A DNA stretch of 64,000 bases from Byssochlamys sp. IMV 00236 (taxonomy: Eukaryota; Ascomycota; Eurotiomycetes; Eurotiales; Thermoascaceae). The stretch is from contig MSJH02000556.1 of NCBI GenBank assembly GCA_001931875.2, positions 124,001 to 188,000 of the forward strand, read 5' to 3'. Below, in pieces: positions 55,301 to 64,000 of the stretch. Each line of letters begins with the position of its first letter. Position 1 is the first letter of the stretch. Made by a program: the position numbers and the translations under genes. Below the pieces are notes generated by a model. The model did no database searches, was not told the origin of the DNA, and worked only from the letters and a program-made list of their open reading frames with translations.

Positions 55301-56019
55301 ATGTTGAGGAGCTGCGGGAACGAGTGCTCAACGATCTTATCAAAGTCCGCCCTGTTATCTCCCGCCTTGAACCTGTATACACGGCAGATGGCAAGGAGAC
55401 ACTGCAACCCCGCGAATACCGAGTTGGCATCATTCGTGCCTAGCAGTTGGAGTGTAATCTCCAAAAACCCGGGCCACTTCTCCGGGAAATCATATTGGAG
55501 AACCTTCTGGAGGATAGGAACGAGCTGAGCGCGGACGTTGGGGGGCGACGATGCGAGGACCGCGATGAGACGTTCGCGAAAAGCTGGTCGCTCATCTTCA
55601 GGGATGGGTTTTCGGAGGGGATTTTCCTCCACGGGCGCCCAACCCCGAGTAACGCGGTTCTTTAGATAAACACCGGCTATACGTTGTCACAATCGTTAGG
55701 CGCAGTTGTTCGATTTCTGAGGCTGCACAGACGCAAGAAGAAGGGCGAAAAAAAAAGGTATTATGGCCATAGTGGGGTCATACCTGATAGTTGAACAGCA
55801 TTAACCTGTTCGGCCTGCAGAATATCCAGGAGCGCATTTGCGAAACCGGGTTGGTTCTCTGCCTAAAAAGTTCCAAGCATAGAGATGAGTATACATCATA
55901 TCGGACGGAGGGCTGGTTGCGAAACGCACATATTTCAAGTCTATCTCTGCTTGTCGTCGAGTATCCGCATTGCTATCGAGCGTAGCCTGTATGCGGTCTC
56001 GGAGAGCTGCAACATCCAT
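52351..56019 (-). CDS. nmd5: Importin-beta family karyopherin, Nmd5/Sxm1 (importin-7/8) type
   Basis: Nine exons on the minus strand (55930..56019, 55784..55862, 55216..55676, 54970..55154, 53720..54909, 52986..53663, 52753..52928, 52574..52694, 52351..52517) give 1048 residues. The importin N-terminal HEAT block runs MDVAALRDRIQATLD...DLKY then AENQPGFANALLDILQ and YLKNRVTRGWAPVEE. HEAT repeats continue through CDTLEKFEQLDFKDPNNLMVIYRNI. Near the C-terminus is the acidic insert typical of importin-7/8 relatives (LDDEGEEFDEENDWGEVEW) and then a short helical end. It imports cargo such as ribosomal proteins, transcription factors or MAP kinases from cytosol to nucleus. All splice junctions keep frame. 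The 462-codon plus-strand frame inside it is an antisense shadow. It could be named after either yeast paralogue. Confidence 0.93.
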
Positions 56020-56786
56020 CTCGCACCTGCTTACGGCCCCCAGCGCCGGAATTCGAACTTCAGATCAAACGTCCCAGTTTTATACCCGACGAACCCAAGC
56101 CGTAAGGTGGAGGCAACCAGTTCACACAGAAGGCTGTTTTGGTGATGGATGTGCGGCGGGCAGTTCGTGATTATTGTGACTGTGCACAGACGATTTTGTT
56201 TTCTCGTGGATTTTTATGCTTTTCGCCCCACGCCTTCTCCGTAAGGCATCCCCTATACGCTAACTAACTCCGAGAGCCGCCAACGGCCATCCCACGGCTC
56301 ACGGGCCATATCTGGGTTTTTGCTGCAGGAAAAAATGAGCCATAACAACAAGATAATTCGTGTTGCTTCGCTGTCTCTATCGCCAAGAGGATGTGAGTTG
56401 GGCATTCTGTTGTTTCCTGCATCAGCCAGGCTGTTGCAAAAGTGCAGGAACCAAAAGGGTTGCCCGTTCATTCGGTCTTCGTCATCAGGGGTTATCAACC
56501 CAACCCAGCCGTCAATGGGTTCTGGTGCCTGCCCACGATCCTGGATCCCGGGTCTTCAGAGCAGGCTGCTATAGTCAGACGAAATAATAGACTATTTCCT
56601 TGGATAATGTCTTCATTACGAGCGACGAGATACCCCTCGTTATCAGTAACCCAGAATGGCCCGTGCTATTTATAATCAATCATATCAGTTCGAGGATCTC
56701 TACCACTAACTAGACTACTTGACGGGCCTGCTCCCTAAAGAAAGTCGAATTCCTATCATCCGAAGTTAATGCGTCTGATGCGGTCG
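56020..56786 (+). other. Intergenic region between nmd5 and ski2
   Basis: Holds the nmd5 promoter and ski2 3' flank. Short frames here show no domains. Confidence 0.5.
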
Positions 56787-59700
56787 CTACATATACAGAG
56801 ACGCGGCAAAAATCACATCTCTCTTGATCATTTCCTGCGCCTGCTGCATCTTGGCGTAGAGAGATGGATCGCCTACTAGCTTGGCAGCACTCTTCACTTC
56901 TCGACAGGTTTCATCCAGACGAGTGATCACCCGAACAATGGTGCCTTCCATCACATCCGTCAAGTCCGTAATGCGGTTGAATGACATACCCTTGGCCCAT
57001 TCATACACTACCTCCACAAGGCTAAAGCGCGGCTTGCTGGCGAAATCGTTGCTATCCTCGCTCGAGAGGATGACCTGATGCTGGATTTGATAGTCGTTGA
57101 CCTTGTCGGATATCCTGATGATAGCCTCTTTGCCGCGTTCGAGTCGAGGAGTTAAGGTGGGCACGTGCTCCGTCTTCTCCTGGAACACGAAAGCCGATAG
57201 TAAGGCCACAATCTCTTCAGGCTCATATTCCGCAAGCACATTTTCGAGAATTAGCTCCGTCAGCACAAGCTCATCGGCCGAATGAATCTGGTGAGAAGTT
57301 AGAAGCCGTAAAAAGGAGGATCCGTGATGATAAAAAGCTTACCTCACAGGCAACTTTGCCCTTCAACTGGACCCTACACTCCTCATCTATGAATCCCAGG
57401 TCTTTCAAAACCTGGATGCGCTGCTGGTAATCAGGCAGGAGCTGAAGGTTCTGGTCCGACATCAGTTGCTTAAGCTGCGAGATATTTTCCTTGACCTGCC
57501 ATTCGTCGTGTTGCATTTCGAACTATAGAGCATTAGCAAGCCATATACCTGGCCAATGAAATGTAGCACTTACATGTTTCAAGAAATTGGGACAGCCCAG
57601 GCACTGACACGACTGAGCGATGGCTGCCTGAGCTTGACGTTTCTCGAGTATATCCCTGACTTGTAACTCCTTGACACGGCCCCAATCTAATTCATCCCAG
57701 GTCTCGCTAGTCCACGTGGAACATAACCCAGACAAGACCTTATCACCAAACTTGACGGCTTCTATGGAACCAGTTAATATAAATAGGGCAATTGCAATGG
57801 TGGTTCCACTTACCTTTCTTAATGTTCAGATACCACATTGGACCGCCGATCTTGACCATGGTGTTGGTGACACACTCCAAATCAGTAAGAGGTATCCTGA
57901 CTACTTTCAGTGTCATATCTGCAGAACGCGTGGGCAAAGATCTGAACAGATGCCGGAAAGTAGGTAGGAAGGGAAGGATATCGCTGGGATCTCGTTTCGC
58001 GCTTAGCGTGCCAATCTCCAGAACTTGGATATTGGGAACCGGTCCTGCTGTCGACACTCCTTCCCGGACAATGATTCCTGCGGTGCGGATCCCATCCTGC
58101 GGATGATTAGCAATGAAAAGGGTTATAGTGCAGTTTGTCATGTATACCTTTCGATACACCACAAGCCGTTTTGGCATGAATAGGCGCCTTCCCACTGGCG
58201 ATGCGATCAACCCAACATGGAGCTCAGAAGTCAGTTTCTCGTACTCCATAGCTGCTTGGTGACATTCTGCCAGGTCCACATCGCAGATGCTGCAAGGCTC
58301 TCGCTTTATCTTAGCCAGACTTGCTTCGGACAGCTGAACTTGCTTCTCGTGTTCTGGTAAAAGGGCCTGTGTGGCATTCTCGCTGAAACTCCGCTTGATC
58401 ATCTCCTCGATCTTGAGAGCTTCCACGCGAAGAAGGTTCAGAATCATGTTGTAAGTCAATCTGAACTGTGATCGCAGCTTGGTCGGGTCTCCTAGAATCA
58501 TTTTCCTAAGGGTTCCAGCCGGGGGAGCCTCATCTCTACCTGCAGCGACTATGATAACATAGCCAACGGTATCGAGACCTCTTCTTCCAGCCCTACCGGC
58601 CATCTGTGTATACTCTCCAGGAAGCAGGTCTCTGAAAGCTTTACCATCATGCTTGCGGAAGCCAGAGAAGACAACGGTCCTGGTTGGAAGATTCAGACCC
58701 ATTGCGAAGGTTTCTGTTGCAAACAAGACCTTGACCAGTGTCCTTGCGAAAAGTATCTCAACAATCTCCTTCATAATCGGCAGAAGACCTCCGTGATGGA
58801 CGGCAACGCCTCTGCTAAGGAGTTCCCGAAGGCGGAGAATTTGAGGAAGCTGCCTGTCTTCCGCCTTCAGACGGGTAAGTGACTTTTCGATGACCATGTG
58901 TATAGCGCTCTTTTCCGAGGCGGTACAGAAGTCCTGATTCGACAATGAGTCCGCGTTCTCCTCACACCTCTTCTTGGAGAAAACGAATATACATGCTGGC
59001 AGTAGATTCTCCTTTCGCAAGTGTTGCACTAAGTGAACCCACAGGTTTCGGTCCTGGGCAGCAGTAGTTCTCCCACTTCCACGTCCTGTCCGTGCAATAT
59101 TTCCGCTTCCTCGACTCGAAGGCTGTCCTCTACCTCTTTGCTGGGGACCACCACGCTGAGCTGCGCCGCGCTGTCCGTTGCCTCGAGGGGCTTGTCCTCG
59201 TCCTCTCCCCTGCTGACCACCTCTTTGGCTCGCCTGGGATTGGGCCTGTGCTTCAGCTGCTTTCTGTGCCTTGATTTTATCTCTTCCAGACAAAATATTA
59301 TCTGCTTCTTTCCAACCTTGTTCAAGGAACCGCTTGTTGGAGTCGACGATTTTATGCATGCCCTTGCCGGCCCACAGATAGTGCTCGAGGGGCACTGGAC
59401 GTTTCGGCGTTGAGATAACGTATATGTCTTTCTTCTTTGTCCGACCGACCCAAGATGCAAACTCATAAGTGTTTGGAACTGTAGCGGAAAGCAGAATCAA
59501 GGTGACGTGCTCTGGAAGCATGATAATCACCTCTTCCCAGACGACACCTCTCTCCAGGTCATTGACGTAGTGAACTTCGTCAAAGATGACGAATTCGACG
59601 TCTCTGATGAGATCAGCTCCCCTGTACAACATACTCCTGAGAATCTCCGTTGTCATAATGAGACAGCTCGCTTCAGGAGATATCTGAACATCTCCCGTAA

Positions 59701-61068
59701 GGATACCCACGTCGTCGAACGTATTCCTGAAGTCTCTGAACTTCTGGTTGCTCAACGCCTTGATGGGAGAAGTGTAGATGGCTTTCGTCATATGCTTAGC
59801 TGCTAATGCTATAGCATACTCTGCGACGACCGTCTTTCCTGCCGAAGTATGTGCTGCAACGAACACAGAGTCGCCGCTTTCAAGGTGGTAGACAGCTTCC
59901 TTCTGGAACGTATCCAGTTCGAACGGCCATTCTCTCGCCATATCTGGCACAAGCTCATGGAAATTCGGAATATCCTTGTTGACATCAACAACGTGAGCCC
60001 ATTCCCTACCTCCTTTCTTAATTGTCCCAGGGAGAAGCTGCCCACGAGGTTCAAGGGCGGGAAATTCCACAGGTAAAAGGGAATCAATATCTTCTTCTTC
60101 CTCGCTATATTCCGCTTCTTCCTCTTCCGCTTCTGGCTTTCTGTCGACCTCCGCTGGACTTTCCTCCTTGTCACGAGCGAGATCGCTCTCTTCTTGTTCA
60201 AGGGTAACTTCGACATCGCGGTCATCCTCTTCAGCCTCCTTTGACTTAGCCTTTTCGAATTTGAGCCCCCGCGAGAACCCAGGCGGAATTTCAAGAAGTC
60301 CGCCTTCGGTACCAAAGTTGATAATGCGATCCAGGCCAGACTTCTTGCCAGAGGATCGCTGACGATCTCCCGATAGTTGAGAGTCAGCTTCCATTTCCGC
60401 AATAGCCTCCACGCCATCCAGACCGCCAGGCGCAAATGGAAAGAATCCTGCAGCACCCCTGACAAAGTCAGAGCGGTTAGCAGGCCGGCGAAGCAGTGAC
60501 GTCGAGTTCTTGGCCGTTGCACTGGCAGCAGGCACTGTTACTTCGCGGTAGCCCGTCACACGTCCTTCCAGCCCCTCACGAGTGAAGCGAATGATCGTAC
60601 GAGTCTGCGTGGGAGCAATCTCGAAAAGGTCTGTATAGTCTGTCGAGACATCCCATCTCCTGCAAAGGACAGTTAGCGAACATTGACCTCTACAACAGTC
60701 AAAAGACGCTTCATAGCTGCATAAAGTGACCTGGATAGTTCAATCAAATATTCCAGGAACATCATAGCCCCGTGGAGATACGTTGGATAGAAAACTGGAT
60801 AGAATAGCGATTGGATGGGAAAGGAAATATTAACTTACTTTTGTAGTCGATTCAGCCATTCTGGACTGAATCTCGGCGAGGGGGTCAAGAATTCGTTCTC
60901 CAACTCAGCCTTCAAGTCATCTGCACTCTGACGAGCCCGCTTACGAGAGCGGACGCTATCTACTGCTTCGTTTTCCTGTTCAATCAGATCATCAATGACC
61001 GTAGAATCGAGGTTCTCAGCCTGGAGCCGAAGCCGTTCCAAACTGGAAGTTAGCGCGTCCAGTGTCAT
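56787..61068 (-). CDS. ski2: Ski2-type superfamily 2 RNA helicase
   Basis: Seven exons on the minus strand, given here as eight boundaries worked out by frame: 60839..61068, 58148..60659, 57814..58096, 57574..57761, 57343..57522 and 56787..57287 make six coding exons and 1297 residues. Helicase motifs in order are AAHTSAGKT (Walker A), FDEVHYVND (DEVH), LLSATVPN and [10 protein letters not shown]. An RG-rich stretch ([16 protein letters not shown]) sits in the arch insertion region. The N-terminus has the acidic spacer and [11 protein letters not shown]. The C-terminus ends with the usual GxxVRxITRLDE, FAASLYM-type DSHCT domain. With Ski3 and Ski8 it feeds cytoplasmic RNA to the exosome for 3'-to-5' decay. 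A 51-bp intron at 58097-58147 is in frame with no stop; homologues lack it, so it is treated as spliced. It is the last gene before the 5' flank shared with a DUF2415 gene's tail. Confidence 0.94.
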
Positions 61069-61753
61069 TTTTGCAATTGTTCAACTCCCGAAGCCATTCA
61101 GAAACTGTTATCCTTGGCACGTAAATACACAACTGTATCCAGGCACATCCAAGGAAGGTATGATTTTCCTGCGACGCTCTGTGCTCAAGGTGGTAGTTGC
61201 GTCGTGATGATCCTGCAGAGCGCCACGGTAGGGAAACGAAGAGCCAGGCACTACCTACTGGAGCACCCTGCGTAGAATGAGCAAGGCCCAGTCAGTTCGC
61301 TCTAGGAAGAAGACTAACTATGTAGTTATCCAGATGGAGAAAATGGACAAATATGATGAATGGCAATTAGTGACCAAGTCGCACGTGAATTGAAAGATAT
61401 AGGCGGCGTGAGGTGGCAGTATGTTCTACGGACACCGCGCAAACCCCACTGACGTTGTGTGGAACCAGAGGCTGCCAAGGCATGAGGCATCATTATTCGA
61501 CTAGCGTACAACATACGGAGATCTTGGCTTATCTAAATGAAGTCGGAGACAAGCCATGTCCTCCACATATATTTTCGATGGATGGGATTTTATGATTCCT
61601 TCTCATGCAGCAGCCCCTAATCATCACCATCTAGTTACATCAATCATCGAACTACTAGCTCGGTGCCATTCAGACTTCCAACCGAGCTTCGTACCTACCG
61701 CGATGGTAGACAACGCGCATTAAAATTACTTCACGACGGTATACATGTTCTGG
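61069..61753 (+). other. ski2 upstream region
   Basis: Promoter-containing intergenic DNA. No gene is recognised. Confidence 0.5.
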
Positions 61754-62083
61754 TCAAGTAAATGCCGCTGCAATTGCGTAGCGCAAAGTAAGAACAAGTG
61801 GAATGTCACCAGTATAGCGATTGAAATAGCCGTGACGCCATGCAAAGTACATATGATGTTCGTCAGGGGGACAATGTAAAGTCAAGACGAGGTATAGGGG
61901 CATTCCAAAGATGGAACGCATTGAACAAGAAGCGATCAAATCAACTAGGTAATTGGAAGGCCCGTACGCCGAGGAAATAGAAAGGCCCGAAATGTCCCAA
62001 GTGCAGTATGCATGACCCGACAATGTGAAAGCTAATATGCAGAACCATCCCATGATCATCAGACGCTTAACACCGTGCCACAA
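61754..62083 (-). CDS. Unrecognised 109-codon frame, low support
   Basis: The frame begins MWHGVKRLMIMGWFCILAFTLSG, which resembles a signal anchor, and continues with Cys and aromatic-rich sequence. It lies only 45 bp downstream of the DUF2415 gene's stop codon on the same strand, so it probably overlaps that gene's 3' UTR. No family is recognised. It may be chance. Confidence 0.25.
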   Translation of the reverse strand: MWHGVKRLMIMGWFCILAFTLSGHAYCTWDISGLSISSAYGPSNYLVDLIASCSMRSIFGMPLYLVLTLHCPPDEHHMYFAWRHGYFNRYTGDIPLVLTLRYAIAAAFT

Positions 62084-62127
62084 AGATGATTAAGAATACG
62101 AACACCGTAGAGAAAACGGAGCCGGAC

Positions 62128-64000
62128 TCAACGATAGGAAAAGACCGGGAAAGTTTTCCGGTCATGGACGTTGAGTTGATACTCAAAAATCCCTTCCACG
62201 GTTGCAACATATCTGTAGAAATGGTCAGCCAATGCATTCTATTTCATGCCATAGGATCACCTACAGTGTTCTCCCATCGGCTCCCCATCCGACACCAGCT
62301 GTACCACCCGGCTCTTGGTTGCTCGGGTTACGATCGGGAAGATCATTAAGAATATGCCTTATCCACCTTGGAGACCTGGAGTTATCGAACCCCATAAACT
62401 GCTGGCGATATCTCTGATCCCAATGGCCAGCTCTCGAACTTGACTCCCCAGGAACCTGACGCTGCCTTCGAAGACGTTCAGCAGCTACATTTGCCCGTAA
62501 CTCTGCTGTTAGCAATCTGGACGGCTCGAACCTGTTCTCCACAGATGTATCCAATCGTTCCGATCGCCGCGGTATTGAGCTGGATCTCTGTGATCTCTCG
62601 CGCGAATCAGTTAATAACCCAGACCTGGAAGTCGTGTGCGCCTGGCTGTCTCCCCTGGTATTATTGGTGGTTCCAGCAACACTGTCTGCTGTAAGCGACG
62701 TTGGCTGGGGACCGCGAGCCGCATCCGCCGGGGAGGCTTGGATCTCAGAAGGTGAAGCTGTCCAGCTCAAAGTGATTGTCGGCTGTACCTCTGCGCTTGA
62801 AGTAGTAGCATCAGAGCTATGGGCAGCCTGTGCCGCATTGCCCTGGGACAGAACAACAGAACCCTGACGCCTGGGTTGCAGACTATTGTCTGAGCGTCCT
62901 AGATAACTTTCGCGGAAAAATTCTTGAAGCGTATCGCTATACCGCAACGGTGATGTGGAACGGTTAGCGACATCTGTGGAACCGTGGCCTCCCGGTCTCG
63001 ATCTTGACCGAGGATGGAGGGTCATCCTCAGTGGTCGCTCACCCAGATTTTCTTCTAGTCTGGATGACCAGCGTGCTGTATTGAGGAACTCTATGATCTG
63101 TCGTTCCCTCTCTGTTAGGTCTTCAATGAGATTTTCACGCAACGCCTGGCGATCTGAACCTGCCGTGTGACGTTCGCCGCTTGATCCTTCTATAAGGTCC
63201 AACATCGCACGTTGCATGTTATCCATTTCATCGCCTGGCCTTGGAGTATCACTACTGTCAGGATCGGAACTTAGCTCCCCTGAAGCTGTAGCAGGCGAGA
63301 TATTTTCAGTTTGAACCTGCTGCAATCCAGGCTCGTTCGCGTCCAATGTTAGTATCTGCCTGCGGGAAAATGCCTGCCGAACGTCCGCGACACCCGCCCT
63401 GCCTTGGTCCTCCACCCAGACAAGGAGATCCCATGGCGCTGGCGAGAAAGTCATACATCGGACCGCACCACCATCAAAATACGATCTAGACGACCGAAAG
63501 AGACAGAGTGTTGGGTCCACATCCTGTTTCTCATCTTTGGACTCACGGATTGCCCTGACATCAAATATGCTAATGATCCCAGACTGAGAGCCGACCGCAC
63601 AAAGATGGCTCGACGGGGAGAATGCGATAGTAAAACAACATCCATCGTCGAAGCGTGTGCTTATTTGAAGTTCTAGGCAACGGAGCAATGTCCAATTCCA
63701 TTCCGTGAGTACATTATCAGAGAAAATGACAGGGTTCTCCATATCGCGGCTGATTTCGTAGAAGTACGCATGGTTCTCGTCGCCTACTGCCGCGAGGACC
63801 TTGCAATCTGGGGAGATAGTTGCAAAATTCATGCAGGCCGGATGGTGGATGACCTCGAGGGTCTTCGAACGGGTCAACGAATATATGGTGACGGTCCTGT
63901 CATTGTTGCTTTATACCAAGTTAGTGGCGCAGTTGCTAAGCACCGGAGACCCAGATACCATACCTAACAACGACGACATCCTCATCTGCTAGACCCTCAC
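62128..64000 (-). CDS. WD40-type protein with a DUF2415 motif (5' end outside window)
   Basis: Three visible exons on the minus strand (63964..>64000, 62265..63908, 62128..62212) join in frame: EDVVVV to SNNDRTVTIYSLTRSKTLEV, and GWGADGRTL to YVATVEGIFEYQLNVHDRKTFPVFSYR. The N-terminal visible part is a beta-propeller-like series (ACMNFATISPDCKVLAAVGDENHAYFYEI; CFTIAFSPSSHLCAVGSQSG). The block VRCMTFSPAPWDLLVWVEDQGR is the short SPxPWDLL region I associate with DUF2415. A long Ser/Arg-rich disordered segment follows before the conserved C-terminal strand set. The start codon and further upstream exons lie past the right edge. Function is uncharacterised; WD40 proteins of this type are usually scaffolds. 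Confidence 0.85.

Overview
The window looks like a piece of an ascomycete chromosome, most probably Eurotiales and Aspergillus- or Penicillium-like. Its genes carry short GT-AG introns (45 to 99 bp, with one of 179 bp) and CTAAC/CTGAC-type branch points. It also contains a divergent pair encoding an Asp f 2/Pra1-type zincophore and a ZrfC-type ZIP zinc transporter, and orthologues of Sip5, Vip1, Nmd5/Sxm1 and Ski2. Exon joins were worked out by hand from frame continuity and splice signals. No search was run, so family names rest on recognised motifs.

The left third (1 to 31 kb) is accessory in character. It opens with a NACHT-WD40 NLR-like gene that is cut by the window edge and interrupted by one in-frame TAG in its seventh WD40 blade. 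A gene-poor stretch with a dispersed repeat follows. Next come a three-domain P-loop kinase / HAD phosphatase / uracil phosphoribosyltransferase-like protein, a small conserved-looking gene with a probable one-base frameshift, and an SRPK-type kinase between two direct copies of a degenerate block. A small secreted protein gene follows; a 31-bp piece of it also lies just upstream of the kinase, which suggests a block duplication. The zinc locus (17.9 to 21.7 kb) comes next: zincophore on the minus strand, zinc transporter on the plus strand, 1.1 kb of shared upstream DNA between them. Downstream is a cluster of RNA polymerase III relics (a tRNA-Ile-like sequence and a 3' half of 5S rRNA) beside the second copy of the dispersed repeat. 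The third ends with a signal-peptide membrane protein, a lysine-rich repetitive protein, and a fungal-type kinase gene whose 5' end is tandemly duplicated, the upstream copy decayed by C-to-T/G-to-A changes resembling repeat-induced point mutation.

The middle (30 to 48 kb) holds a nucleolar acidic/lysine-rich protein, sip5, a 4.4-kb gene-poor gap, a Zn2Cys6 transcription factor convergent with a secreted S28 serine peptidase, an HNH-protein relic and a coiled-coil protein. The right quarter (49 to 64 kb) is core genome: vip1, a 73-residue conserved-looking protein, a karyopherin (nmd5/sxm1 type), ski2, and a DUF2415 WD40 protein running off the right edge.

The best functional unit is the zinc pair: a secreted zinc-binding protein and a plasma-membrane ZIP transporter with CHxH zinc motifs, sharing upstream DNA that contains a perfect GCCAAG inverted repeat overlapping a CAAGGT core. 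I found no clear new defence or biosynthetic system. The least explained items are the three-domain P-loop/HAD/UPRT protein, the block duplication around the kinase, and the RIP-like decay of repeats.
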